From assembly GCA_963829955.1 (NCBI GenBank), contig CAWHKS010000019.1:186001-250000 (forward strand): DNA of 64,000 nt. Reading direction: 5' to 3'. The notes under the pieces are model-generated. The model was not told the DNA's origin. It saw only the letters and a program-made list of their open reading frames with translations, and searched no databases. The DNA is from DASTFY01 sp963829955 (GTDB lineage Bacteria; Actinomycetota; Acidimicrobiia; Acidimicrobiales; Ilumatobacteraceae). Of this stretch, positions 9,202-17,939 are shown in pieces. Every line of letters starts with the position of its first letter. Positions within the stretch are counted from its first letter, which is position 1. Both the position numbers and the translations under genes were made by a program.

Positions 9202-9217
9202 ACTTGCACGCGCAAGT
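9202..9217. promoter_or_regulatory. Perfect inverted repeat upstream of the pirin gene (candidate operator)
   Basis: ACTTGC-ACGC-GCAAGT is a perfect 6-bp inverted repeat with a 4-bp centre, 22 bases before the pirin ATG. Palindromes of this size and sequence type are bound by MarR/HxlR-family redox-sensing repressors. No such regulator is in the window, so the cognate factor is unknown. Confidence 0.55.
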
Positions 9218-9239
9218 TTCATCGAGAGGACGAGATCCA

Positions 9240-10196
9240 ATGCCTGCCGTCACTGCCGACCTCCTCACCCTTCCCCGCATCGCTGCACCCTCGGAGGACG
9301 CAGTTGAGCGCCCCGTTCGCTCCGTCACCACGGCGCCGCAGGGGTTCGAGGGCGAGGGGTTCCCGGTCCGGCGGGCCTTCGCCGGGGTCGACATGCGGGA
9401 CTTGGATCCGTTCATCCACATGGACCAGATGGGCGAGGTCGACTACGCACCGGGTGAGCCCCGGGGCACCGACTGGCATCCGCACCGTGGGTTCGAGACC
9501 GTGACCTACATGATCGACGGCACGTTCCAGCACCAGGACTCCCACGGTGGCGGCGGCCTGATCGCAGACGGCGCCACTCAGTGGATGACGGCCGGTGGGG
9601 GCATCCTGCACATCGAGACGCCGCCCGAGGCCCTGGTCGTGAGCGGCGGGCTGTTCCACGGCATCCAGTTGTGGGTCAACCTGCCGGCGAGGGACAAGAT
9701 GACGGCGCCCCGCTACCAGAGCCTGGAGGGCGACCAGGTCGTCCTGCTGTCCTCGGCCGACGGCGGAGCGCTCGTGCGGCTGATCGCCGGCGACCTGGCC
9801 GGTCACCGCGGCCCGGGCTCCACGCACACGCCCATCGTCGTCGCCCACGCCACCCTGGCTCCGGGCTCCCGCCTGGTCCTGCCCTGGCCCACCGGCTTCA
9901 ACGCCCTGGCCTACGCGCTGGCCGGCGAGGGATCGGTGGGCGGTGAGCGGCGGCCATTCGAGTCCGGTCAGCTCAGTGTGTTCGGCGCCGGCGACACCGT
10001 CACCATCGATGCCGATCCGGCCAAGAGCCTCGAGGTGCTGCTCCTCGGCGGGCAGCCCATCGGCGAGCCCGTGGCTGCCTACGGCCCGTTCGTGATGAAC
10101 ACGAGGGCCGAGCTGGTCCAAGCGGTCGAGGACTTCCAGGCCGGGCGGCTCGGCACGGTCCCCGCCGACGGCCTCCGCCCCTACCGCCCCCGCTGA
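9240..10196 (+). CDS. Pirin family protein
   Basis: The protein is a bicupin of 318 residues. The metal site signature HPHRGFETVTYM and the second motif (HIETPPEALV, then GGLFHGIQLWVNLP) are typical of pirins, some of which are quercetinases or redox sensors. The C-terminal cupin half is complete (ALAGEGSVGG, FGAGDTVTI). I chose the ATG at 9240 because GAGAGGACGAG precedes it at normal distance. The palindromic site upstream suggests it is switched by a redox- or ligand-sensing repressor. Confidence 0.9.
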   Translation: MPAVTADLLTLPRIAAPSEDAVERPVRSVTTAPQGFEGEGFPVRRAFAGVDMRDLDPFIHMDQMGEVDYAPGEPRGTDWHPHRGFETVTYMIDGTFQHQDSHGGGGLIADGATQWMTAGGGILHIETPPEALVVSGGLFHGIQLWVNLPARDKMTAPRYQSLEGDQVVLLSSADGGALVRLIAGDLAGHRGPGSTHTPIVVAHATLAPGSRLVLPWPTGFNALAYALAGEGSVGGERRPFESGQLSVFGAGDTVTIDADPAKSLEVLLLGGQPIGEPVAAYGPFVMNTRAELVQAVEDFQAGRLGTVPADGLRPYRPR

Positions 10197-10221
10197 GCAG
10201 CAAGGCCAGGCGGGCGTTGGG

Positions 10222-11652
10222 TCAGGCGAGGGCGATGGGCGGGCGCACCTGGCCCACCCCGGTGGCCTGCTCGAAGGCGTGGCCGACCTTCAGCACGGTC
10301 AGGTCGTCGTGGCGGCGGCCGGCGATCTGGATGCCGACCGGCAGCCCCTCGGGCGTGAAGCCGGCCGGCACGGACAGCGCGGGCTGGAACGTCGCCGAAT
10401 ACCACCAGGCCGAGCGCATCCAGTCGAGGTAGGTCTCCATCGCCACGCCCTCGATCTCCGTCGGCCAGGCGATGTCAGCGGGGAACGGTGGCACCTGGTT
10501 CACGGCGCCCACGATGACGTCGAAGCGCTCGTGGAAGCGGCGCATGCGCTCCAGCAGCTCGCCGTGGACCCGCATCGCCTCGGCCACCTGGTGGCCCGTC
10601 AACTCGGCGCCCGACTCGATCTGCGCCACCGCCTCGGGCTTCATCTCGTCCCGATGCTCCTCCAGCAGCGGGCCGAGCCGGTACCACGTCGACCACGAGC
10701 GCACGACGAGGAACGCCTCCTCGGCGCCCTGCAAAGGTGGCTCCACGTCCTCGACCACGCAACCGAGGTCCTCGAACGTCGCGCGGCAGCCGTCGACCAC
10801 CGCCTTCACCCGCCGGTCGAGCGGTAGGCCACCAGGGACCGGACACCACGCCACCCGGAGGCCCGCGAGGTCACGATCCAAGGGCGCCGCGAACGACGCC
10901 GGATCGCTCGGGTAGGACAACGGGTCGCGGGCGTCGATGCCGACCACCGCGCTCAGCCCCAGCCCGACGTCGGCCACCGAGCGGGCGAGCATCCCTTTCA
11001 CCACGTAGCCGACGAACGGAAGCGTCGACGGCGCGCCCGGCACCAGCCCCACCGTCGGCCGGAGCGCCACGACGTTGTTGAAGTTGGCCGGGTTGCGCAA
11101 AGAACCGCCGTAGTCGCTGCCGTCGGCGATCGGCAGGAGTCCGGAGGCGAGTGCGGCCGCGGCCCCACCGCTCGATCCGCCCGCGCTCATCGACAGGTCG
11201 TACGGGTTCCGGGTGGTGCCGTACACGGAGTTGTACGTGTGCGAACCCATGCCGAACTCGGGCACGTTCGTCTTGCCGATGGGGATCACGCCGGCTCGCC
11301 GCAAGCGTTCGACGAGGACCGAATCCTCCGTCGGCCGGAAGGACCGGAAGATGGTCGATCCCATCGTGTACGGGAACCCGACGGCCGGTTCCGTGTCCTT
11401 GAACGCCGTGGGCAGCCCGTGGAGCGGGCCGACCTCGTCGCCCCGGGCCACGACGGCATCCGCGTCGTCGGCCGCCCGGAGGCAGGCGTCGTCGTCGAGC
11501 CTCGCAACGATGGCGTTGAGCTGGGGATTCAGCTGCTCGATGCGGGCCAGGTGGGCCGCCATCACCTCGCGGGCCGAGATCTCCCGGCCGCGGATGGCGG
11601 CCGCCAGTTCGCGCGCGCTGGCGAAGCAGAGCGCGCCGCCGACACTGCTCAC
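10222..11652 (-). CDS. Amidase signature family hydrolase
   Basis: This 476-residue hydrolase has the Ser-cisSer-Lys triad visible: K85 in PTAFKDTEP, S160 in SAGGSSGGAAAAL, and nucleophile S184 in GSDYGGSLRNPAN. The family usually has DxGGSxR here; the Tyr before GGS is a common variant. The start GTG at 11652 lies 7 bases after the stop of the upstream gene, so the two are probably co-transcribed. It likely hydrolyses a small amide or is an enantioselective amidase. There is no glutaminyl-tRNA amidotransferase partner nearby, so a GatA role is unlikely. Confidence 0.88.
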   Translation of the reverse strand: MSSVGGALCFASARELAAAIRGREISAREVMAAHLARIEQLNPQLNAIVARLDDDACLRAADDADAVVARGDEVGPLHGLPTAFKDTEPAVGFPYTMGSTIFRSFRPTEDSVLVERLRRAGVIPIGKTNVPEFGMGSHTYNSVYGTTRNPYDLSMSAGGSSGGAAAALASGLLPIADGSDYGGSLRNPANFNNVVALRPTVGLVPGAPSTLPFVGYVVKGMLARSVADVGLGLSAVVGIDARDPLSYPSDPASFAAPLDRDLAGLRVAWCPVPGGLPLDRRVKAVVDGCRATFEDLGCVVEDVEPPLQGAEEAFLVVRSWSTWYRLGPLLEEHRDEMKPEAVAQIESGAELTGHQVAEAMRVHGELLERMRRFHERFDVIVGAVNQVPPFPADIAWPTEIEGVAMETYLDWMRSAWWYSATFQPALSVPAGFTPEGLPVGIQIAGRRHDDLTVLKVGHAFEQATGVGQVRPPIALA

Positions 11653-11659
11653 GCCGGGT

Positions 11660-12505
11660 TCAGGACCGGCGCCACAGCCGCAGGCGGCGGGGGCGCTCGC
11701 CCGGCGGCGCGACCGTCGCGGGCGCGGACGTCCGGTACCCGCGCGCGTCGACCGCTCCATTGGTCCCGACGTCGGTGACGTGGACCACGTCGATGACCTC
11801 GACGAGTTGGAGGAGCTCGGCGTCGCTCAGCTCCTCCACCGCGCGCAGGCGCGCACGCGTGCGGCGACGACGAGAGTCCTCAGCGTCGGGACGGAAGGCA
11901 TCCAACACCCAGCGCCGTGCGGCGGCCGACAGCAGGGTGCGACGGGGCAGGCGCAGATCGACGCGCCGCCCCGGCTTCGTATACAACGACAGGACCGCCA
12001 GCTCCACCGCGTCCTGCGACGGCAGGTGCCCGCGGGTGCGGATGCGGCTGGCCAGGTATGCAGCCATGATCTGCAGCTCGCTCACGCCGACCTTGGCTGT
12101 CTCGACCGTGCGGCCCGCGGCCACCGTCGCCGTCACCCCCCACAGGGCGAGGCGGCCGGCCCCCGAGAAGCGGGCCACCTTGCTGGTGGCCCGCGCCCCC
12201 TTGACCACCCGGAGCACCATCGGTCGCAACGACGCTGCCAGGGCCAACCAGGTGCCGACGTTGGCGGACGCCCTGTCGCGCGCACTGATGACCGAGAGCA
12301 TCTCCTCGGCGTGATCGACGGAGCGCACGTCGAGATGGCGCTCGAAGACCTCGTCGAAGGCCCGGTCGAGCGGGCCCGTGATGGCGGCCGCCAGGCGGTC
12401 AGTGAGGGGCTTCAGACTAATCCGCCCGCGACCGCCGACCTCCCGGGCGTCCTCGACCACGGCCGGGAGATTGCTCGGATGGTTGACGCCGTCCGACTCA
12501 TGCAC
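11660..12505 (-). CDS. Conserved hypothetical protein, Arg-rich, unknown function
   Basis: I do not recognise this 281-residue protein. It is alpha-helical in composition. It has a moderately hydrophobic central stretch (about residues 88-150, including GRLALWGVTATVAAGRTVET) that may associate with the membrane, and a strongly basic C-terminal half with an arginine run (SRRRRTRARLRAVEE). It ends 7 bases before the amidase start on the same strand. Its upstream end abuts the divergently oriented DUF192 gene. Confidence 0.6.
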   Translation of the reverse strand: MHESDGVNHPSNLPAVVEDAREVGGRGRISLKPLTDRLAAAITGPLDRAFDEVFERHLDVRSVDHAEEMLSVISARDRASANVGTWLALAASLRPMVLRVVKGARATSKVARFSGAGRLALWGVTATVAAGRTVETAKVGVSELQIMAAYLASRIRTRGHLPSQDAVELAVLSLYTKPGRRVDLRLPRRTLLSAAARRWVLDAFRPDAEDSRRRRTRARLRAVEELSDAELLQLVEVIDVVHVTDVGTNGAVDARGYRTSAPATVAPPGERPRRLRLWRRS

Positions 12506-12569
12506 GCCCCTAGTGATACCCGATCACCGCCCGACCCACTCGCCACGTCTCAAGTGCGATGCTGGGACG

Positions 12570-12899
12570 ATGGCCTGGCTGGTCGTCGACGGGAGGGTGC
12601 TGGCGTCGGCGGAGATCGTGCGCGGGCACCGCGACCGGGCCCGCGGCCTCCTGGGCCGGACCGACCACGAGGGCGCGCTGGTCCTCAATCCGTGCCGCTG
12701 GATCCACACGTTCGGCATGCAGATCCCCCTGGATGTCGGCTATCTCGACCAGGAAGGAGTGGTCCTGAAGACGGTCCGCATGAATCGCAACCGTTTGGGA
12801 CTTCCCATCCCCAAGGCCCGTGTCGTCATCGAGGCCGAGGCCGGGGCGTTCGCCCGCTGGGGCCTGCACGTGGGCGATCTGGTGGAGCTGCGCCAGTGA
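12570..12899 (+). CDS. DUF192 family protein
   Basis: The protein is a single DUF192 domain of 109 residues without a signal peptide. Seen are GRTDHEGALVLNPCRWIHTF, GMQIPLDVGYLD and the closing segment GAFARWGLHVGDLVEL, all family-typical. The biochemical role is unknown; in many genomes the domain sits near cell-envelope or type II/IV secretion genes. Here it directly precedes the repeat ladder and rsmI. Confidence 0.85.
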   Translation: MAWLVVDGRVLASAEIVRGHRDRARGLLGRTDHEGALVLNPCRWIHTFGMQIPLDVGYLDQEGVVLKTVRMNRNRLGLPIPKARVVIEAEAGAFARWGLHVGDLVELRQ

Positions 12900-12912
12900 G
12901 CCGCGCGCCGGG

Positions 12913-12982
12913 CATGACCGGCCGAACATGACCCGTCCGACATGACCGGCCCAGCATGACCGGACCAGCATGACCGGGCGGC
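12913..12982 (+). repeat. Five tandem 14-bp units forming four overlapping start/stop mini-ORFs that end at the rsmI start codon
   Basis: Five adjoining 14-base units begin at 12913, 12927, 12941, 12955 and 12969, consensus CATGACCGGNCNNN. In each of the first four, ATG opens a five-codon frame (such as M-T-G-P-A) that stops at a TGA overlapping the next unit's ATG as ATGA. The fifth ATG (12970) is the rsmI start. The structure is read directly from sequence. A role in re-initiation or in setting rsmI translation is inference. No Shine-Dalgarno sequence is obvious in front of the first unit. Confidence 0.85.
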
Positions 12983-13827
12983 TGGTCCTCGTCGCCACAC
13001 CGATCGGCAACCTGGACGACCTGTCGCCCCGCGCCGTCGCCTCATTGGCGGAGGCCGATGTCGTCATCTGCGAGGACACGCGGCGCACGGGACGGCTGCT
13101 GGAACGGGCGGGCATCGGCCGCCGGCGAATGCTGGTCGCCAACGAGCACACGGAGGCCGCGGCCGCCGCCGAGGTGGGCCGTCTGCTCGAGGGCGGGGCG
13201 ACGGTCGCCGTGGTCACCGACGCCGGTTCGCCGGGAATCTCGGATCCTGGCGAGCGCCTGGTGCGGGTGGCCGTCGAGGGCGGGCACGAGGTCAGCGCAA
13301 TCCCTGGCCCAGCGGCGGTCATCGCCGCGCTCACGGTGAGCGGGCTCCCGACTCAGCGCTTCGTGATGGAGGGGTTCCTGCCCCGGCAGGGTCGCGAGCG
13401 ACGGGATCGCCTGCAGGAGATGGCAGGCGAGCGTCGCACGATCGTCCTGTACGAGGCGCCGCACCGGCTCGCCCGGACGCTCGGCGATCTCGTGGCCGTC
13501 CTCGGGCCCGACCGACCGGTGGCCATCAGCCGCGAGCTGACCAAACTGCACGAGGAGACCTGGCGGGGCCTGCTGACCGAGGCGCTCGAACGGTCGCAGG
13601 CCGCGGAGCCGCGGGGCGAGCACGTGCTGGTCGTGGCCGGCGCGCCACCCGCGGCCGCGCCCGGGGACGAGCAGATCCTCGCCGCCCTCGCCGCCCACCA
13701 GGCGGCGGGGCTCGATCGGCGCTCGGCGGTCGCGGCCGTCGTCGCAGAGCTCAGCGCGCCCAAGCGGAGGGTGTACGCGCTGGCCCACCAGACACCTCCC
13801 GGCCAGGCGTCCGACGGCACCTCGTAA
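12970..13827 (+). CDS. rsmI: 16S rRNA (cytidine(1402)-2'-O)-methyltransferase
   Basis: The 285-residue length fits RsmI, which methylates the 2'-OH of C1402 in the ribosomal decoding centre using SAM. The tetrapyrrole-methylase-fold signatures are all present: LVATPIGNLDDLSPRAV at the N terminus, ICEDTRRTGRLL, VAVVTDAGSPGISDPG, and AIPGPAAVIAAL. The start is the ATG in the fifth copy of the 14-bp repeat; the four preceding ATGs are each closed by stop codons. It lies in a block with metG, tatD and rsmA, as in many actinobacteria. Confidence 0.95.
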   Translation: MTGRLVLVATPIGNLDDLSPRAVASLAEADVVICEDTRRTGRLLERAGIGRRRMLVANEHTEAAAAAEVGRLLEGGATVAVVTDAGSPGISDPGERLVRVAVEGGHEVSAIPGPAAVIAALTVSGLPTQRFVMEGFLPRQGRERRDRLQEMAGERRTIVLYEAPHRLARTLGDLVAVLGPDRPVAISRELTKLHEETWRGLLTEALERSQAAEPRGEHVLVVAGAPPAAAPGDEQILAALAAHQAAGLDRRSAVAAVVAELSAPKRRVYALAHQTPPGQASDGTS

Positions 13828-13851
13828 CAGGTCGACACTAGGTTGACCGTC

Positions 13852-14733
13852 ATGGCCAGCGCGCCGGCCACCCCCGAGTCGACGGTCGACTCACGCGAGC
13901 CCGCGGCCGGACCTGCGGTCCCCACCGCCGGTCCGGCGGGTCACGAGTGGTCGTACCGGGCCGGCGGTCAGCAGGCGGCCTTCTTCGACCTCGACCGGAC
14001 ACTCATCGCTGGCTCGTCGGCGTTCACGTTTGCCATCGCGGCATGGCGCAAGGACATGGTGCCCACGGGCCAGTTCGCGAGGGACGCATTCGGCGCGGTC
14101 GCGTTCAAGCTCCGCGGCGACGGGGGCGACCACGAGAGCGTGGCCAAGGTCCGCGAGCGGATCCTGCACGCGGTCGAGGGCAGCCGGCAGCAGGACCTGA
14201 TCGCCCTCAACGAGACGATCGTGCCCAAGCTCCTCAGCAAGGTGCGGCCCGAGGCCCGGACGCTGCTCGAGTCCCACACCCAGCGGGGGCACGCCACCTT
14301 CATCGTGTCGGCGGCGCCGGTGGAGATCGTCGAGCCGCTGGCCCAGGCGCTCGGCATGACGGCTGGTCTCGGCACCCGCGCCGTGGTCGAGGACGGCGTC
14401 TACACCGGCGAACTGGCCGGACCGTTCTGCTACGGGCCGGGCAAGGTGGACGCCATCACGGACGTCGCCCACTGGGAGGGCTACGACCTCAGCCGCTGCT
14501 ACGCCTACAGCGACTCGGCCAGCGATCTCCCGATGCTGGAGGCGGTCGGTCATCCGGTCGCGGTCAACCCGGATGCCCGCCTGGGCGCCGCGGCGGCGGC
14601 ACGGGGTTGGCCGGTCGTCATCTTCAGCCGCCGTACCCGGCAGGTGGTGCGCCGCTCGACGGCGGGCGCGGCCGCGGTGTCGTTGGCGGGCGCCGGCTTC
14701 GCCGCCGGGTACCAGGTCGCTCGGCGACGTTGA
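13852..14733 (+). CDS. HAD-IB family phosphatase (SerB-like)
   Basis: The protein has 293 residues with a proline/alanine-rich N-terminal tail of about 35 residues. HAD motif I is FFDLDRTLIAGSS (nucleophile in DLD), motif II lies in FIVSAAPVEIVEP, the motif III lysine is in YGPGKVDAI, and motif IV is YSDSASDLPMLEAVG. The last 30 residues are hydrophobic and end in basic residues, so it may be membrane-tethered. Members of this subfamily dephosphorylate phosphoserine, lysophosphatidic acid or related small phosphates; the substrate is not determined here. Confidence 0.85.
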   Translation: MASAPATPESTVDSREPAAGPAVPTAGPAGHEWSYRAGGQQAAFFDLDRTLIAGSSAFTFAIAAWRKDMVPTGQFARDAFGAVAFKLRGDGGDHESVAKVRERILHAVEGSRQQDLIALNETIVPKLLSKVRPEARTLLESHTQRGHATFIVSAAPVEIVEPLAQALGMTAGLGTRAVVEDGVYTGELAGPFCYGPGKVDAITDVAHWEGYDLSRCYAYSDSASDLPMLEAVGHPVAVNPDARLGAAAAARGWPVVIFSRRTRQVVRRSTAGAAAVSLAGAGFAAGYQVARRR

Positions 14734-14763
14734 AATCCCGGCGGGTCGGGTGGCCCGCCCGCG

Positions 14764-14769
14764 TAGCCT
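14764..14769 (+). promoter_or_regulatory. Candidate -10 box (TAGCCT) for a leaderless metG leader transcript
   Basis: TAGCCT ends 7 bases before the GTG of the Met-Met leader peptide at 14777. This is the spacing seen when actinobacterial transcripts begin at or next to the start codon. No convincing -35 element lies at 16-18 bases. This is inferred from spacing only. Confidence 0.35.
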
Positions 14770-14776
14770 CAGCGCC

Positions 14777-14848
14777 GTGAGCACCGTCGCCGCCGCCCTC
14801 GGCCATCTGATGATGGGCCCCGACGTGGGGCTCTTCGCCGCGCGCTGA
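14777..14848 (+). CDS. Putative 23-residue leader peptide with tandem Met codons upstream of metG
   Basis: GTG opens a 23-codon frame encoding MSTVAAALGHLMMGPDVGLF plus AAR, then TGA. Codons 12-13 (14810-14815) are consecutive ATGs. A GCCCC/GGGGC hairpin (14817-14831) begins within two bases of them, and two stronger hairpins follow before metG. This is the layout of a ribosome-mediated attenuator that senses charged Met-tRNA, and the downstream gene is methionyl-tRNA synthetase. The peptide and hairpins are read from sequence; the regulatory role is inference. Confidence 0.5.
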   Translation: MSTVAAALGHLMMGPDVGLFAAR

Positions 14849-14865
14849 CGCTCGCGACCAGGAAC

Positions 14866-14888
14866 GATCCCCGCTCGGGCCGGGGATC
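14866..14888 (+). terminator. Strong stem-loop in the metG leader (attenuator-type hairpin)
   Basis: GATCCCCG (14866-14873) pairs perfectly with CGGGGATC (14881-14888) around a 7-base loop. There is no T-run after it, so it is either a U-tract-less terminator, common in high-GC genomes, or a structural part of a leader switch. It lies between the leader-peptide stop and the Shine-Dalgarno-sequestering hairpin. Confidence 0.5.
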
Positions 14889-14898
14889 CTCCGCTGAT

Positions 14899-14928
14899 CT
14901 CCTTCCCGGCGGGCCGGACAGGAAGGAG
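14899..14928 (+). promoter_or_regulatory. Shine-Dalgarno-sequestering hairpin of metG
   Basis: CTCCTTCC (14899-14906) is an exact complement of GGAAGGAG (14921-14928), which contains the metG ribosome-binding site four bases before the GTG at 14934. The 14-base loop can itself fold (CGGC/GCCG). When formed, this 8-bp stem would block translation initiation, giving a translational on/off switch downstream of the leader peptide. Confidence 0.6.
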
Positions 14929-14933
14929 GAACC

Positions 14934-16460
<1,527 letters not shown>

Positions 16461-16476
16461 ACGGCGGGGCTGGGTC

Positions 16477-17238
16477 ATGGGCTGGTTCGACAACCACTGC
16501 CACGTCGACGACGACCGGATCCCGGGCGGCACCGAGGCCGCATTGGCCGCCGCCCGGGAGGCCGGGGTCACGGGTTTCATCACGGTCGGCACGGATGCGG
16601 ACCGCAGCGCGGCGGCCATCGACGTCGCCGCCGCGCACGACGACGTGTGGGCGACCGTCGGGCTCCACCCGCACGACGCGGTCAACGGAGTCGAGTCGAT
16701 CGTGGAACTGCTCGACGCGCCACGCGTCGTGGCGGTGGGCGAGTGCGGCCTCGACTACCACTACGACCACTCCCCCCGCTCGGTCCAGCAGGAGGCGTTC
16801 GCGGCTCAGGTCGTGCTCGCGCACGAACGCGACCTACCGCTCGTCATCCACACCCGCTCCGCATGGGACGACACCTTCGCCGTGCTGGACGCCGAGACCA
16901 TCCCGTCGCACACGATCTTCCACTGCTTCACCGGCGGCGAAGAGGAAGCCCGGCGCGCCCTCGATCGGGGCGGTTACCTGTCCTTCTCGGGCATCGTCAC
17001 CTTCAAGTCGGCCGACGACATCAGGGCCGCCGCAGCCGTCTGCCCCGACGACCGGTTGCTGGTCGAGACGGACGCCCCTTACCTGGCTCCGATCCCCCAC
17101 CGGGGACACCGAAACCAGCCTGCGTACGTGCCGCTGGTCGGTGCCGCGCTGGCTGCCGTGCGCGGGGTTAACGTGACCCGAATCGAACACATCACCAGCA
17201 TGAACGCACGGGTTGCGTTCGGACTACCGCTCTCGTAG
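16477..17238 (+). CDS. tatD: TatD family metal-dependent deoxyribonuclease
   Basis: The protein is a TIM-barrel metallohydrolase of 253 residues. Seen are FDNHCHVDD (first metal-binding HxH), VGLHPHDA, AVGECGLDYHYD, IHTRSAWDD, HCFTGG and LLVETDAPYLAP, the ordered TatD signatures. These enzymes act as 3'-5' exonucleases on DNA and also in D-aminoacyl-tRNA or apoptosis-like contexts. It lies 16 bases after metG, the standard actinobacterial order metG-tatD-rpf-rsmA-ispE. Confidence 0.92.
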   Translation: MGWFDNHCHVDDDRIPGGTEAALAAAREAGVTGFITVGTDADRSAAAIDVAAAHDDVWATVGLHPHDAVNGVESIVELLDAPRVVAVGECGLDYHYDHSPRSVQQEAFAAQVVLAHERDLPLVIHTRSAWDDTFAVLDAETIPSHTIFHCFTGGEEEARRALDRGGYLSFSGIVTFKSADDIRAAAAVCPDDRLLVETDAPYLAPIPHRGHRNQPAYVPLVGAALAAVRGVNVTRIEHITSMNARVAFGLPLS

Positions 17239-17303
17239 CGTGGCCTCTCACGGCTGCGGGCGGCACCGGCGTTCCGGCGCGTGTCTGCCCTCAGCTCGAA
17301 GCA

Positions 17304-17320
17304 CGGCCCCAGTGGGGCCG
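17304..17320 (+). terminator. Stem-loop between tatD and the DPBB gene
   Basis: CGGCCCC-AGT-GGGGCCG is a perfect 7-bp stem with a 3-base loop, 66 bases after tatD. No T-run follows. It may end the metG-tatD transcript or be part of the leader of the next gene. Confidence 0.4.
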
Positions 17321-17384
17321 CAAGAGCACATCTAGTTCGAGTCAAGAGCACCGCCCAGGAACTGTCGGCAGAAGGATCCCACGA

Positions 17385-17927
17385 GTGTCGTCATTGGAAC
17401 CCGGTGATCGACGGCGCCTCTTGGCCGCGGGCGTGATGACGATCGCCGTGCTGCCGTTCCTGTTCGGCGGCGGATCATCGCCGACGGGCGTCGCCACGAT
17501 CGGCGAAGGTGCGAACCTCGCCGGCGCGCTCGACTCCTCGGCCGCCGTCCCGCAGGAAGCCCCCGCCAACGACGTGCTCCAGCCGACGGCCATGCCCGCG
17601 TTCCTCCTCGGCCCGCCCCCGGCGACCCAGCCGTCGGAGATCCGCATCGTCGTGCCCACTTCAGGGCCGGACAACATCGTCGAGGGCACCGCCAGCTACG
17701 ACCGCTTCACCGACGAGCCGGGCATCCCCAATCCCTGCGCGTTCCCAGGCGTCGCCCTCGGCACCGATCTGCTGGTGCTCGACCTCGACAACGGCAAGTC
17801 GATCTGGTGCTCCGTCATCGGTCCGCCGGCGGCCGGTGCGCGGGCCAGCCTGGTCCTCGACACCGAGGAGTTCGAGGCGATCGCCGATCTCGGTCAGTCA
17901 CCCATCCACGTCCGCATCACCTGGTAG
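17385..17927 (+). CDS. Membrane-anchored protein with DPBB-like (RlpA-type) C-terminal domain in the rpf position
   Basis: The protein has 180 residues, with an N-terminal hydrophobic anchor (AAGVMTIAVLPFLFGGG) and a Pro/Ala-rich linker to about residue 100. The rest of the chain reads GTASYDRFTDEP, then CAFPGVALGTDLLVLDLDNG and ends HVRITW. The tail resembles the double-psi beta-barrel of RlpA/3D-type proteins (LG-T-V-V---NG----V-V--P). In most actinobacteria this slot between tatD and rsmA holds rpfB. Here the lysozyme-like Rpf domain is absent and only a cell-wall-type barrel remains. The start GTG has AAGGA 8 bases upstream. Confidence 0.6.
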   Translation: MSSLEPGDRRRLLAAGVMTIAVLPFLFGGGSSPTGVATIGEGANLAGALDSSAAVPQEAPANDVLQPTAMPAFLLGPPPATQPSEIRIVVPTSGPDNIVEGTASYDRFTDEPGIPNPCAFPGVALGTDLLVLDLDNGKSIWCSVIGPPAAGARASLVLDTEEFEAIADLGQSPIHVRITW

Positions 17928-17939
17928 CGCACGCCGGCC

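Noticed and set aside
12913..12982. CRISPR-like repeat array
   Set aside because: The 14-bp units adjoin directly without spacers and lie at a start codon; no cas genes are present.
14848..14933. T-box riboswitch upstream of metG
   Set aside because: I find no T-box core sequence or specifier loop. The leader peptide with Met codons explains the region better.
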